Source: Bacteroidota bacterium (GTDB taxonomy: Bacteria > Bacteroidota > Bacteroidia > Chitinophagales > Chitinophagaceae). Taken from it: 64,000 bases of DNA. The notes under the pieces were generated by a model. The model did not search any database and had not been told where the DNA came from. It was given only the letters and a program-made list of their open reading frames with translations. Below are positions 10,217 to 21,028 of the stretch, piece by piece; within the stretch, counting starts at the first letter, position 1; every line of letters begins with the position of its first letter. Location of the stretch: the NCBI GenBank assembly GCA_016868455.1, contig VGGV01000006.1, positions 1 through 64,000 of the forward strand. The letters are read 5' to 3'. A program made the position numbers and the translations under genes.

Positions 10217-10444
10217 TTATTCGGCCTCAGGGCTTTCTGTTTTTAGTTTTCTTTTGAATCTAGTGGTTTGTACACCCCTTGTTGGTAATTTTTGAAAGGG
10301 GAGCTATGAGATACCACGATTAATGAATACCTTTGCAGACAGTCCCGGACGGTGAATTTCAATTTATTGCAATTAACTATCCATTTGTAACAGTTTGCAA
10401 ACAATGACTGTCATTATTTCGTTGATTATTAAATTTCTTTAGTT

Positions 10445-11320
10445 ATGCGGCAGCTCAAGATTGCTACCCAGATTACGAACAGGGATTCCCAGGCAGTTGA
10501 GAAGTATTTGCAGGAGATTTCAAAGATTCCCATGATCACTCCGGAAGAAGAAACAACGCTGGCTCAGCGGATTAAAATGTTCAACCGGAACCCTGTAGAT
10601 TCTCAAAGGGCCCTGGATAAGCTGGTTCAGGCCAACCTTCGTTTCGTAGTTTCTGTGGCCAAGCAATACCAGCATCAGGGGTTGTCACTTAGTGACTTGA
10701 TTAACGAGGGTAACCTCGGCTTGATTAAAGCGGCACAACGCTTTGACGAAACCAAAGGTTTCAAATTCATTTCTTACGCTGTGTGGTGGATCCGCCAGTC
10801 CATACTGCAGGCGTTGGCAGAGCAGGGCAGATTAGTCCGCCTGCCTCAAAACAAAATTGGCACCTATAACAAGGCCAACAAGGCTTACATGGCTTTTGAG
10901 CAGGAACATGAAAGAGAGCCTTCCACCGAAGAACTGGCTGAACTGCTGGAGATGAGTGAAACGGAAATCAACAACATTTTCCAGAGCAACACCCGTCACA
11001 CATCGCTTGATGCACCCGTGCATGAGGCAGAAGATGTGGCTATGGGCGACCTGCTGGAAGGCAGTGATGATACCGATGATGATGTGATGAAAGACTCCCT
11101 GCGAAATGAAATCCGCAGGGTATTAAAATCACTCAGTCCCCGTGAGGCGGAAATCGTAAATGCTTATTTCGGACTTGATGGAGAGAATGGGGTGACCATT
11201 GAGCAGATCGGGCAGAAATACGACCTGACCAAGGAACGTATCCGCCAGATAAAAGAAAGGGCCATTAAGCGGCTTCAGAAAGCAAGGTACAGCAGTGCGC
11301 TGAAAGCATATCTCGGCTAA
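10445..11320 (+). CDS. rpoD: primary sigma factor RpoD/SigA (short Bacteroidetes form)
   Basis: KYLQEISKIPMITPEEE, LVQANLRFVVSVAKQYQHQGLSLSDLINEGNLGLIKAAQRFDETKGFKFISYAVWWIRQSI, region 4 KYDLTKERIRQIKERAIKRL. Confidence 0.96.
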   Translation: MRQLKIATQITNRDSQAVEKYLQEISKIPMITPEEETTLAQRIKMFNRNPVDSQRALDKLVQANLRFVVSVAKQYQHQGLSLSDLINEGNLGLIKAAQRFDETKGFKFISYAVWWIRQSILQALAEQGRLVRLPQNKIGTYNKANKAYMAFEQEHEREPSTEELAELLEMSETEINNIFQSNTRHTSLDAPVHEAEDVAMGDLLEGSDDTDDDVMKDSLRNEIRRVLKSLSPREAEIVNAYFGLDGENGVTIEQIGQKYDLTKERIRQIKERAIKRLQKARYSSALKAYLG

Positions 11321-11344
11321 AAAAAGATGGGTTTAAAATAAGCT

Positions 11345-11385
11345 CCCGTCTCGTTCACCTGCATTTGCAGAAAGAATGAGACGGG
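11345..11385 (+). terminator. terminator after rpoD
   Basis: CCCGTCTC...GAGACGGG followed by TTGTTTTTTT. Confidence 0.75.
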
Positions 11386-11445
11386 TTGTTTTTTTACGTT
11401 TGCCCTACACATTTATCCCCGTTGGCTGTTAATTTTGTATTGTAC

Positions 11446-12336
11446 ATGAAAACTTTTTGTCTCTCCGCCTTTATCCTTTTTGTTGCACTGCCTGCAGGTT
11501 GTGAAAGAGCCGTGGACTTTAAGCTGAATGAAACAGAACCCAGACTGGTGGTTGAAGCCACAATTGAAAACGGTCAGCCACCGGTGGTGTATCTTTCCAA
11601 AAGTATCGGGTTCTTCTCCAAAATTGATCCCCCGACCCTCGTCAATAGTTTTGTAAGGAATGCTGAAGTTTATGTTTCCAATGGTACACTTACACATAAG
11701 CTGAAAGAATATGCTGTACCGGTTGGAGGGGGTTTACATTTTTACTACTATTCAATTGACTCTTCGGCACCGGTCACACTTTTTTTGGGCGAATTGAACA
11801 AAAGGTACTCCCTGAGGATTTTGGCCGAAGGCAGGGAATACAATGCGGAGACCAGCATTCCGGATACCACCCGCCGGATTGATTCACTTTTCTGGAAGCC
11901 TGCGCCGGCCGGCAATCCGCCGGAGAAAGTAGCTGTAATGGTAAGGGCATTTGACAGGCCCGGCTTTGGAGATTATATCAGGTACTATACAAAAAGGAAC
12001 AGAGAGCCATTTTACCCCGGGCTCAACTCCGTTTTTGACGATCAGATAATTGACGGAACAAGTTATGAGGTACAGGTGGAAAGAGGAATTGACAGGGCCA
12101 GAGAAACCACCAGCGAGGGCTATTCATTTTTCAATAAGGGGGATACAGTTATTTTAAAGCTTTGCAATATTGATAAGGCTACTTATGATTTCTGGCGAAC
12201 GATGGAATTTAATTATGTAAGCATCGGCAACCTCTTTTCAACCCCCGCCCGGGTTGTCAGCAATATCAGCGGCGGCGCCCTTGGCTATTTTGGCGGTTAC
12301 GGGGCTAAATTCCGAACTGTCATCATTCCCCGCTAG
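11446..12336 (+). CDS. DUF4249-like lipoprotein
   Basis: MKTFCLSAFILFVALPAGCERAVDFKLNETEPRLVVEATIENGQPPVVYLSKS pattern typical of DUF4249. Confidence 0.8.
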   Translation: MKTFCLSAFILFVALPAGCERAVDFKLNETEPRLVVEATIENGQPPVVYLSKSIGFFSKIDPPTLVNSFVRNAEVYVSNGTLTHKLKEYAVPVGGGLHFYYYSIDSSAPVTLFLGELNKRYSLRILAEGREYNAETSIPDTTRRIDSLFWKPAPAGNPPEKVAVMVRAFDRPGFGDYIRYYTKRNREPFYPGLNSVFDDQIIDGTSYEVQVERGIDRARETTSEGYSFFNKGDTVILKLCNIDKATYDFWRTMEFNYVSIGNLFSTPARVVSNISGGALGYFGGYGAKFRTVIIPR

Positions 12337-12450
12337 TTTTTTATTCACAGGTTTGTATGTTGCTGAATTAAGGTCGTGTAACCGACCCTGCCGATTGAAC
12401 ATTTACCATTAATTTTACCGGATTCTGTAAGAAACTTTAAATAGATAGAG

Positions 12451-13392
12451 ATGGATGCATTGGAAAGGATCACCTGTTTGATTATCGGATCAGGGCCTGC
12501 CGGGTACACCGCAGCCATTTATGCGGCAAGGGCCAATCTTAAACCTGTTTTGTACCAGGGTATTCAGCCAGGGGGACAGCTGACTATTACTACAGAAGTA
12601 GAAAACTATCCCGGTTATGCTGATGGCGTGCAGGGACCGGAGATGATGGTTCATTTTGAAAAGCAGGCGGCCAGAATGGGCGCTGATATCCGCTATGGGT
12701 TGGCCACAAAAGTTGATTTTTCATCACAGCCTTACAAAGTACAGATTGATGAGGAAAAATGGATTGAAGCCGATTCAGTTATCATAGCCACCGGCGCATC
12801 AGCCAGATGGCTGGGTCTGGAAAGCGAACAGAGGCTGAACGGGTACGGAGTGAGCGCCTGTGCTGTTTGCGATGGTTTTTTCTTTCGGGGAAAAGAAGTC
12901 GCTATTGTGGGGGCCGGTGATACCGCTGCCGAAGAAGCGTTATATCTTTCGAAGCTTTGCACCACGGTGCATATGTTGATCCGCAGGGATGCCATGCGGG
13001 CAAGTAAAGTAATGCAGAAAAGGGTACTTCAAAGCCCCAATATTAAAATATACTGGAATACAGAAACAGATGAGGTGCTGGGAGAAAAGCATGTAACGGC
13101 AGTACGCATCAGAAATAATAAGACAGGAGAAAAGCAGGAGATACCGGTGAGTGGTTTTTTCGTTGCCATTGGCCATGAGCCTAACTCAGCCATTTTTAAA
13201 GGCATGATAGATATGGACGAGGCCGGCTACATTAAGACTATACCCGGTACATCCAAAACAAATGTGGAAGGAGTATTTGCGGCCGGTGATGTGCAGGACA
13301 AAATTTACAGGCAGGCAGTAACCGCCGCGGGCAGCGGTTGTATGGCTGCGCTGGATGCCGAAAGATATCTGGGAGCAAAAGGTATCCATTAA
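12451..13392 (+). CDS. trxB: thioredoxin-disulfide reductase
   Basis: GSGPAGYTAAIYAARA, CAVCDGFFF, GAGDTAAEEALYL, GVFAAGDVQDK. Confidence 0.96.
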   Translation: MDALERITCLIIGSGPAGYTAAIYAARANLKPVLYQGIQPGGQLTITTEVENYPGYADGVQGPEMMVHFEKQAARMGADIRYGLATKVDFSSQPYKVQIDEEKWIEADSVIIATGASARWLGLESEQRLNGYGVSACAVCDGFFFRGKEVAIVGAGDTAAEEALYLSKLCTTVHMLIRRDAMRASKVMQKRVLQSPNIKIYWNTETDEVLGEKHVTAVRIRNNKTGEKQEIPVSGFFVAIGHEPNSAIFKGMIDMDEAGYIKTIPGTSKTNVEGVFAAGDVQDKIYRQAVTAAGSGCMAALDAERYLGAKGIH

Positions 13393-13401
13393 ATAACAGT
13401 T

Positions 13402-13755
13402 ATGATAACGGTTGAACTAAGACAGGTCCGGTTCTTTGCTTATCACGGTTTGCACCCTGAAGAAAAAAAGACGGGGAATGAGTTTGAAATCACCCTCTCT
13501 GTTTCATATGAACCGGAACATGTTATTATAAGCGATATTCATTCCACCATCAACTATGTACGTTTGTATGAATTGGTGCAGGCAGAAATGCGAACACCCG
13601 TTGATCTGCTGGAAACGCTGGCTGCAAATATTGCAGGTTCCGTTAAATCTGCATTTCCCCAAACCAAGAATATCCTGGTTTCAATCACAAAACTTAATCC
13701 GCCCATAGCGGGTTTTTTTGGAAAAGTAAAGGTGATTCTTAAGAGGGAATTTTAA
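13402..13755 (+). CDS. folB: dihydroneopterin aldolase
   Basis: FFAYHGLHPEEKKTGNEFEITL, VDLLETLAANIA, KLNPPIAG. Confidence 0.9.
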   Translation: MITVELRQVRFFAYHGLHPEEKKTGNEFEITLSVSYEPEHVIISDIHSTINYVRLYELVQAEMRTPVDLLETLAANIAGSVKSAFPQTKNILVSITKLNPPIAGFFGKVKVILKREF

Positions 13756-15128
13756 ATCACTTTCGTCTTCCATTTACCGCTTCTTATATACAGGAACGAA
13801 AGTATAAAAAGGACCGACCAGTAAAGAATTTCTGACGCCCAGGCCCATACCAGACCCAGGTTCCATACTTTCAGCACCAGCCAGATATAAAGAGTGTAAA
13901 GCAATATGGCAATTATTTCAATGGCAAGATTGATTTTGGTATTACCGGTACCGGTTACGGAGTTCAGCCATACAGTAGCAATTGACATAAATAATATACC
14001 AGCCGTTACCATCCTGATTACAGGAACTGCATCTGAGGAAAAGCTTTTATCCCTTCCGAAAATGCTCAGGAACAGGTCCGGGAACAAGTTGGCAACTACG
14101 CAAAGTATAAAAGTGAAACCAAAGCTGAACCGCATTATCTTATTGATAAGCGGAATAACCGCTTCCTTTTTTCCCTGACCAATTACATTGCTCACCATGG
14201 CATTGGCCGTGCTGGCAAATGCCCAGCAGAAAATACCGAATATGCCAAAGATCGTTCGCATGGTATTGCTGATGGCCAGTTGTCTTTCTCCCTTGTGTTC
14301 AATAAACAAATAAAACAGTAGCCAGGCAAGTATACTCAAGAGGTATTGGGCCACCAACGGCGATGATATCCGCACTATAAGTGCCGCCAAATGCGAATTA
14401 TACCTTCTGTGTTCAAACAGGCTGAAGCGGTGATGAAATTTTTTATACAGCAGTATTGAAAGTACCACCAGCAATCCCGTTGCTTCCGCTATCACAGAAG
14501 CATAAGCTGCGCCATCAAAACCCAGACGGGGCATTCCAAGATTACCAAAAATAAGTGCATAGTCCAGCAGGATATTTACGCCGGCCTGCAGCCAAAAGCC
14601 GTATTTCATATACCGGCTGTTGCTGGTGCTTACCAGCAGGGCATTACACATCTGAAAGAGGTATAAGAAGGGCACACCCCAAACCCTTATTTTTAAAAAG
14701 CCTATTGCCTCATCATAAACCTTTTCAGAGCGGATACTTTGAGATAATATCCATGGTCCGATGACGTAAGTAATAAAAACTGCGATGGCGGCAAAAAACA
14801 TTGCAATCCACATACCCTGGATAAACAGCCTACCCATTTCTTCAGGGCGGTTTTCGCCTGCCCTGCGGGATAGCAGGCCCTGCAGGCCGCTGTTCAATCC
14901 GTTACCGGCCAGCGAAAAGATGAGATAAAAAACGCCGGTTATACCGGCTGCACCCAGTATTCTTTCGGCTATCTGAGCATCATCATCAATACGGCCAAGG
15001 AATGCCATATTAATAACAAGATTTAAATTGGGAACCAGCAATGCAAGGCTGATGGGTAATGCAATTTTCAGTATCTGCCTGTTGCTAACCTCTACCCGCA
15101 GGTCGTTGTATATTGTTTCTGTTGCCAT
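13752..15128 (-). CDS. MATE family efflux transporter
   Basis: Multi-TM 458 aa; SLALLVPNLNLVINMAFLGRID, GLNSGLQGLLSRRAGE. Confidence 0.9.
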   Translation of the reverse strand: MATETIYNDLRVEVSNRQILKIALPISLALLVPNLNLVINMAFLGRIDDDAQIAERILGAAGITGVFYLIFSLAGNGLNSGLQGLLSRRAGENRPEEMGRLFIQGMWIAMFFAAIAVFITYVIGPWILSQSIRSEKVYDEAIGFLKIRVWGVPFLYLFQMCNALLVSTSNSRYMKYGFWLQAGVNILLDYALIFGNLGMPRLGFDGAAYASVIAEATGLLVVLSILLYKKFHHRFSLFEHRRYNSHLAALIVRISSPLVAQYLLSILAWLLFYLFIEHKGERQLAISNTMRTIFGIFGIFCWAFASTANAMVSNVIGQGKKEAVIPLINKIMRFSFGFTFILCVVANLFPDLFLSIFGRDKSFSSDAVPVIRMVTAGILFMSIATVWLNSVTGTGNTKINLAIEIIAILLYTLYIWLVLKVWNLGLVWAWASEILYWSVLFILSFLYIRSGKWKTKVI

Positions 15129-15172
15129 TATAAAAGTGGCGCAAACCTACGATAATTAAAATTTGTCTATTA

Positions 15173-15988
15173 TTGCAGCGTTTGAAAAAAATATTTGACA
15201 TATCATCTTCTGTAAAGGGAGAAATAGTGCAGCCGGTTTTAAGTATCAGGATAGGGGAAAAATACTTCTGCTATGCTGTTTCAGCTTATTCTTCGGGAGA
15301 ATGCCGGGATCTTTCTTACTGGACTAACGATGAAATAAGCGCTGATTCTGTTTCTGAAATATTGCAGGATGATAAAGCACTGAATCATTCATTTTACCAG
15401 GTAAAAATCTGTTATGATTATTCCGGCAATACCCTGGTGCCCGGCGCAGGTTTCCGGCATGAGGATGCGAATTTGTTCAAACTAAATGTCCCCGGATCAA
15501 CGGCAACCATCACTGAAAAGATAGGGGAATGGCAGTTGTATAATGTTTACCGTGTACCTAAGGGAATACATGATTTGCTTACCCGAAAATTTCCTTCGGC
15601 CAGATGCTGGCACCACGCAACGGTGGGTCTTCAATTTGTCAATACAGCTTTGCCGGAAGGATATATCCAGCTCGATATACGACACCACGACTTTTATGTA
15701 CTTGCTGTAAAGGCAGGCAGGTTGCTGACAGCGCAGTCATTTGAATACAATAACCCGGAAGATGTTATCTATTATTTGCTGAAGATCTGCCGGCAATATT
15801 CATTATCGCAAAGTGAAGTGCAGGTTGGCCTTTCAGGGCTGGTAGAAAGGGAATCCTCTTTATTTAAAGAGCTGTATCAATACTTTGGCAACCTGCATTT
15901 GCGGGAAGCAGAATGGAAACCAGCTCAGAATATATATCCGTTGCATTTTTTTACCACACTTAACGACCTGGCAAAATGCGCATCATAA
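15173..15988 (+). CDS. DUF3822-like protein (non-ATG start)
   Basis: 271-aa ORF just upstream of and overlapping rsmD; candidate TTG starts at 15173 and 15182. Confidence 0.7.
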   Translation: MQRLKKIFDISSSVKGEIVQPVLSIRIGEKYFCYAVSAYSSGECRDLSYWTNDEISADSVSEILQDDKALNHSFYQVKICYDYSGNTLVPGAGFRHEDANLFKLNVPGSTATITEKIGEWQLYNVYRVPKGIHDLLTRKFPSARCWHHATVGLQFVNTALPEGYIQLDIRHHDFYVLAVKAGRLLTAQSFEYNNPEDVIYYLLKICRQYSLSQSEVQVGLSGLVERESSLFKELYQYFGNLHLREAEWKPAQNIYPLHFFTTLNDLAKCAS

Positions 15989-16521
15989 GCGGCGAACTGG
16001 GAGGAAGGCGTTTCAATCCGCCTTCTAAAATGCCGCATACACGGCCTACAACGGATATTGCCAAAGAGGGGTTGTTTAATATCCTTCAAAACAACCTTGC
16101 GTTTAAGGACCTTAAGACGCTTGACCTTTTCGGCGGCACAGGCAGCATAAGTTATGAGTTGGCTTCAAGAGGAGTTACTGACCTTACCATTGTTGAAAAG
16201 GACCCGGTGATGTATGAGTTCATAAAGAAAACCTGCGCTGAGCTAGGTATTCATAACCTGAAACCGGTTAAAATGGATGTATTTAAATTCATCAATACCT
16301 GTACAGCTAAATTTGACCTGATCTTTGCAGGCCCTCCTTATGCACTTTCAAATATTGATGACCTGCCAAAACGGATTTTTGAAAAAGGGTTATTAAATAA
16401 AGACGGTTGGTTTATTCTGGAACATACACCCAGAAATGATTACAAAGCATTCCCTTTCTTTAAACATGAACGCAACTATGGCACTACCGTGTTTTCTGTT
16501 TTTATCAAGAAAGGGGAATGA
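15976..16521 (+). CDS. rsmD: RsmD-family 16S rRNA (guanine-N2)-methyltransferase
   Basis: MRIISGELGGRRFNPP...RPTTDIAKEGLFNIL, LDLFGGTGSISYELASRG, FAGPPYAL. Confidence 0.9.
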   Translation: MRIISGELGGRRFNPPSKMPHTRPTTDIAKEGLFNILQNNLAFKDLKTLDLFGGTGSISYELASRGVTDLTIVEKDPVMYEFIKKTCAELGIHNLKPVKMDVFKFINTCTAKFDLIFAGPPYALSNIDDLPKRIFEKGLLNKDGWFILEHTPRNDYKAFPFFKHERNYGTTVFSVFIKKGE

Positions 16522-16567
16522 TTTTTTTTGGTTTACCTTTATTTTTCCATTATGCTTTAATTTGTCT

Positions 16568-17641
16568 ATGTTCTCAAACCTGTTCCTGAAATCATTTCGA
16601 ATATTGCTGTTTCCGTTTTCACTGCTGTACTGGCTGTGTATTGCTGTCCGGAATTTTTTGTATGATACAAATATTCTCAAATCAACCGGGTTCGCCCTTC
16701 CGCTGATCTGTGCAGGTAACCTCAGTACAGGAGGCACAGGAAAATCACCGATGGTGGAATACCTGGTGGAACTGCTGCAACACCGGTTCAGAATTGCCAC
16801 CCTAAGCCGTGGCTATAAACGGAAAACCAGGGGCTATGCGCTGGCCGGAAAAAGCACCATCGCACTGGAAATAGGGGATGAACCCATGCAGTTTCACCGG
16901 AAATATCCGGATGTACCCGTTGCAGTGGGGGAAGAAAGGTTGGTGGCCATACCACAATTACTGCATGATAAACCGGATACAGAAGTCATCCTCCTGGATG
17001 ATGCATTTCAGCACAGGGCTGTAAAAGCAGGTTTGAATATATTGCTTACCGACTACAATAACCTTTTTACAAGGGATTTTTACCTGCCCACCGGCGACCT
17101 GCGGGATCTAAAAAGGAGTTATAAAAGGGCTGAGATCATTATCGTAACAAAATGCAAAGAGAATATTTCTGCTGCTGAAAAAGCGGAACTTATAACAGAA
17201 ATAAACCCGGTAAGCGGACAGAAAATTTATTTCACCTCCATTGAATATGAAAGACCCCGCCATTTCATCAGCCATAGGCAGATTGAACTGCAGGAAAACA
17301 CCGAAGTATTGCTTGTTACGGGTATCGCCAACCCCCGCCCGATAAAGAAAATGCTGGAGCAACATCATAATGGCTACCTGATGATCCAGTTCCCGGATCA
17401 TCATATTTTTACTATTGATGATTGGAGGGAAATTAAAAAGAGATTTGATGCAATAAAAGCAACAGATAAAATAGTTCTTACCACAGAAAAGGATGCGGTC
17501 AGGCTGGAAAAATTTAAACCGGAAATTCAGGATATGCCATTATATGTAATTGCAATCCGGCATAAGTTTCTTTTCGGAGAAGGAGAGTTGTTCAACAGGA
17601 CAGTAATTGATTTTATAGAGGATTTTAAGAAGCATCATTAA
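16568..17641 (+). CDS. lpxK: tetraacyldisaccharide 4'-kinase
   Basis: ICAGNLSTGGTGKSPMVEYL P-loop, LLDDAFQHRAVKAGLNILLTD. The ORF extends to 16436, but ATG 16568 fits the family start. Confidence 0.92.
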   Translation: MFSNLFLKSFRILLFPFSLLYWLCIAVRNFLYDTNILKSTGFALPLICAGNLSTGGTGKSPMVEYLVELLQHRFRIATLSRGYKRKTRGYALAGKSTIALEIGDEPMQFHRKYPDVPVAVGEERLVAIPQLLHDKPDTEVILLDDAFQHRAVKAGLNILLTDYNNLFTRDFYLPTGDLRDLKRSYKRAEIIIVTKCKENISAAEKAELITEINPVSGQKIYFTSIEYERPRHFISHRQIELQENTEVLLVTGIANPRPIKKMLEQHHNGYLMIQFPDHHIFTIDDWREIKKRFDAIKATDKIVLTTEKDAVRLEKFKPEIQDMPLYVIAIRHKFLFGEGELFNRTVIDFIEDFKKHH

Positions 17642-17651
17642 CCGAATAACA

Positions 17652-19667
17652 ATGGGAAGAAAAAATTCACAAAAGCGAAAGAAAAAGGAAAAACTACGCC
17701 AGCCCGGAGACCAGTTGCTGAAGGGTGCACTGGAGATTACCCGTTCCGGAGTGGGTTTTGTTATAGCAGATGATGTGGATGTTGATATCCTTATCCGCCC
17801 AGGTGATTTTAATACGGCATTGCACGGAGATAAAGTGCGGGTGGTCATAAAAGAAGTGAGAAGCGGCGGCCGCCGGATGCAGGGGGTAATAAAAGAAGTG
17901 TTGCAGCGAAAGCGGACTGAATTTATCGGGAGGCTTGAGATGAACAAAGGATTTGCTTTTTTTATTGCAGAAATGGATAAGCCAATGCCGGATATATTTA
18001 TCCCGCTGGAAAATATCAATGGTGCAAAAGACAACGACAGGGTAGTAGTAAGGCTGCTGAACTGGGAAAATAATGAGAAGCGGCCTACCGGCGAAGTAAT
18101 GAGTGTGCTGGAAGAGGAAAGCGGCAACGATGCAGCGATGAAAGGAATTCTTCTGGAAGAAGGATTCCCGCTTTCCTTTTCTGATGATGCACTTGAAGTA
18201 GCGGCAAGAATACCGGATATTATTTCAGGAGAAGAAATAAAAAGAAGAAAGGATGTAAGAGATATACTTACTTTCACTATTGACCCTGTGGATGCAAAAG
18301 ATTTTGATGATGCCATTTCGCTCAGGAAACTTAAAACCGGTAACTATGAAATAGGGGTGCATATTGCAGATGTAAGCCACTTTGTAGAACCAGATACAAG
18401 CCTTGATAAGGAAGCATTCCAAAGAGGCACTTCTGTATACCTGCCCGACAGGGTGAACCCGATGCTGCCGGAACATATCTCCAATTTTCTTTGTTCATTA
18501 CGTCCAAGAGAAGATAAGCTTACTTTCTCCGTCATCTTCCAGGTAACGCCCAAAGGGGAAGTAAAACAGTTTTGGCTGGGCAAAACCCTGATCCATTCCG
18601 ACCACCGGTTTACGTACGAGGAAGTACAGGCCATCATCGAAGAGAAAGCCGGTTTGTATGCCGAAGAAATTTTGATATTGAATGAAATAGCGCAGCGGCT
18701 GAGAAAAAAGCGGTTCAATGCCGGAGCCATCAACTTTTCATCGCAGGAAGTTCGGTTTAAACTGAATGATAAAGGCGACCCTGTCGGCATTATGGTAAAA
18801 GAAAGTAAGGAGGCCCATCAGCTTATTGAAGAACTCATGTTGCTGGCCAACCGTACGGTGGCGGAGAACATTACAAAATTGAAAATTAATAATAAGCCAT
18901 TGCCTTTCCCCTACCGCATCCACGATGATCCGGATGAGGAAAAGCTGGTGCCTTTTGCCGCTTTTGCCAAAAAATTCGGCCATAAATTTGATACATCATC
19001 CCCGGACGCTATTGCCGCATCATTTAATCAGTTATTGAAAGATGTGCATGGCCGGCCTGAACAGCATGTGCTGGAGCAACTGGGCATTCGCACCATGGCC
19101 AAAGCAAAGTACACATCCAAAAATATCGGTCACTATGGGTTGGGGGTTGAGAACTATTGTCACTTTACTTCTCCCATCCGCCGTTACCCGGATGTAATGG
19201 TGCACCGGATACTTTTTGAGGTTTTAAACAATAAGATACAACCTGATAAAAAGCTTGAAGATAAATGCAAACACTGCAGTGAAAGGGAAAGGGCAGCTAT
19301 GGAGGCAGAAAGAGCCGGCAATAAATACATGCAGGTGCTGTATATGAAAAATTACCTGGGAGAGGAATTTGAGGGAGTGATAAGCGGCGTTGCCTCATTT
19401 GGTTTTTGGGTGGAAACAGTGGAGCATAAATGTGAAGGCCTTGTGAGTATAAACAGCCTGCTGGAATATGATGAGTTCAGGCATGAGGAAACCGAATATT
19501 GCCTGTCAGGCAGGCGGAGCGGCAAAAAATTCCGGATGGGTGACAAGGTTTGGATTAAAGTGGTGGCGGCCAACCTTACAAAAAGACAGCTGGATTATGA
19601 GTGGGTGGTGGCCGGTGAATTTGCGGCTGAAAAAAGCGGGAAAGAAAAAGGCAGGAAAAGAAAGTAA
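17652..19667 (+). CDS. rnr: ribonuclease R
   Basis: TIDPVDAKDFDDAISL, GVHIADVSHFV, HYGLGVENYCHFTSPIRRYPDVMVHR, C-terminal S1 domain. Confidence 0.95.
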   Translation: MGRKNSQKRKKKEKLRQPGDQLLKGALEITRSGVGFVIADDVDVDILIRPGDFNTALHGDKVRVVIKEVRSGGRRMQGVIKEVLQRKRTEFIGRLEMNKGFAFFIAEMDKPMPDIFIPLENINGAKDNDRVVVRLLNWENNEKRPTGEVMSVLEEESGNDAAMKGILLEEGFPLSFSDDALEVAARIPDIISGEEIKRRKDVRDILTFTIDPVDAKDFDDAISLRKLKTGNYEIGVHIADVSHFVEPDTSLDKEAFQRGTSVYLPDRVNPMLPEHISNFLCSLRPREDKLTFSVIFQVTPKGEVKQFWLGKTLIHSDHRFTYEEVQAIIEEKAGLYAEEILILNEIAQRLRKKRFNAGAINFSSQEVRFKLNDKGDPVGIMVKESKEAHQLIEELMLLANRTVAENITKLKINNKPLPFPYRIHDDPDEEKLVPFAAFAKKFGHKFDTSSPDAIAASFNQLLKDVHGRPEQHVLEQLGIRTMAKAKYTSKNIGHYGLGVENYCHFTSPIRRYPDVMVHRILFEVLNNKIQPDKKLEDKCKHCSERERAAMEAERAGNKYMQVLYMKNYLGEEFEGVISGVASFGFWVETVEHKCEGLVSINSLLEYDEFRHEETEYCLSGRRSGKKFRMGDKVWIKVVAANLTKRQLDYEWVVAGEFAAEKSGKEKGRKRK

Positions 19668-19682
19668 TACTTATTTTCAGTT

Positions 19683-20648
19683 ATGCAAAGTTTTGAACTT
19701 TTATCTCAGAAATTTAACCTCTACTTTGATAAACGGCATTTCCCGGAGGAACCGGCCAGTTTATATGAACCCTGTGAGTATTTTTTGGGGATCGGTGGTA
19801 AAAGAATAAGGCCGGTGCTTTGCCTGATGGGTAATGAATTGTTTGAAGAAATCAGGGAGGATGCCTGGCATGTAGGAACTGCTATCGAGCTTTTCCACAA
19901 CTTTACCCTGATACATGACGATATCATGGATAAAGCACCTCTCAGGAGAGGCAAGGAAACAGTTCATCATAAATATGGCGGCAATACAGCTATACTTACC
20001 GGGGATGTGATGCTCTTAAAGGCCTATGAGGAGCTGAATAAGATTAATATCAGCTTTCTTCGTGCTATTCTCACATTATTTAATAAAACAGCTACCCGTG
20101 TTTGTGAAGGCCAGCAAATGGATATGGATTTTGAGCAAATGGAAAACGTAAGCCTGGATGCATACCTCAAGATGATTGAGCTCAAAACTTCGGTTGCACT
20201 GGCAGCGAGCCTGCAAACAGGTTCTATAATCGGGGGTGCAGGTGAACGAAATCAAAACCTGCTTTCTGAGTTTGGAAAAAAATTGGGTATTGCCTTCCAG
20301 GTGCAGGACGATTACCTGGATGCTTTCGGCGATCCGGGAAAATTCGGCAAACAGGTTGGAGGCGATATTCTTGCCAATAAAAAAACTTTTTTGCTCATCC
20401 ATGCGATGGAAACAGCATCCCCTGCTATGAAAAAAGAATTGGCAGATTTGCTTTCGGGCAAAAGTGCGAAGAAAGTTGACCGGGTACTGCAGATATACCG
20501 TGACTGCAAGGCAGACAGCTGGGCCCTGCAGCTAAAAAATAAATACCTGGACGAAGCGTTTGAACACCTGGAAGATATTGCGGTTCTTTCTAAAAGAAAA
20601 GAACCGCTCAGAGAGCTGGCTCATTTCCTAATCAAGAGGGATCATTAA
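19683..20648 (+). CDS. polyprenyl (trans-prenyl) synthetase family protein
   Basis: GGKRIRPVLCLMG, LIHDDIMDKAPLRRG, FQVQDDYLDAFGD. Confidence 0.93.
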   Translation: MQSFELLSQKFNLYFDKRHFPEEPASLYEPCEYFLGIGGKRIRPVLCLMGNELFEEIREDAWHVGTAIELFHNFTLIHDDIMDKAPLRRGKETVHHKYGGNTAILTGDVMLLKAYEELNKINISFLRAILTLFNKTATRVCEGQQMDMDFEQMENVSLDAYLKMIELKTSVALAASLQTGSIIGGAGERNQNLLSEFGKKLGIAFQVQDDYLDAFGDPGKFGKQVGGDILANKKTFLLIHAMETASPAMKKELADLLSGKSAKKVDRVLQIYRDCKADSWALQLKNKYLDEAFEHLEDIAVLSKRKEPLRELAHFLIKRDH

Positions 20649-20653
20649 CCCAT

Positions 20654-21028
20654 TTATACATAAGTTGCATTTACATCAAAGCCGTTGGCGATACAGACAG
20701 CGATAATGACCAGGTCAACCAGCAGGCTGAAGAAGAAAACTGGGATGGTAATCCTGGTAGGCATAGCTGCCAGATTGGTGACCACACAAACAGCCATCGC
20801 AACGATGGCAAAGGGCCAGAAGATAAAATGATTGCCTGTAAAAACGATGGCGAGCATGGTAAGGATGGTAGCTACGCAGCCATGCCCGGCAAGTATGCCT
20901 GCTGTCCATCCAAACCGGTTCTTTTCCTGCCCGTCGGCCCATTGAATAAAACGTTTCCATAATGAAGGATGCGATTGGCCCAGGGTTTGGCTATCAGAAA
21001 ATACCTGTTGGTGAATTGTTGTCTGCAT
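20654..21028 (-). CDS. hypothetical membrane protein
   Basis: 124 aa with about three predicted TM helices; convergent with the upstream gene. Confidence 0.6.
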   Translation of the reverse strand: MQTTIHQQVFSDSQTLGQSHPSLWKRFIQWADGQEKNRFGWTAGILAGHGCVATILTMLAIVFTGNHFIFWPFAIVAMAVCVVTNLAAMPTRITIPVFFFSLLVDLVIIAVCIANGFDVNATYV

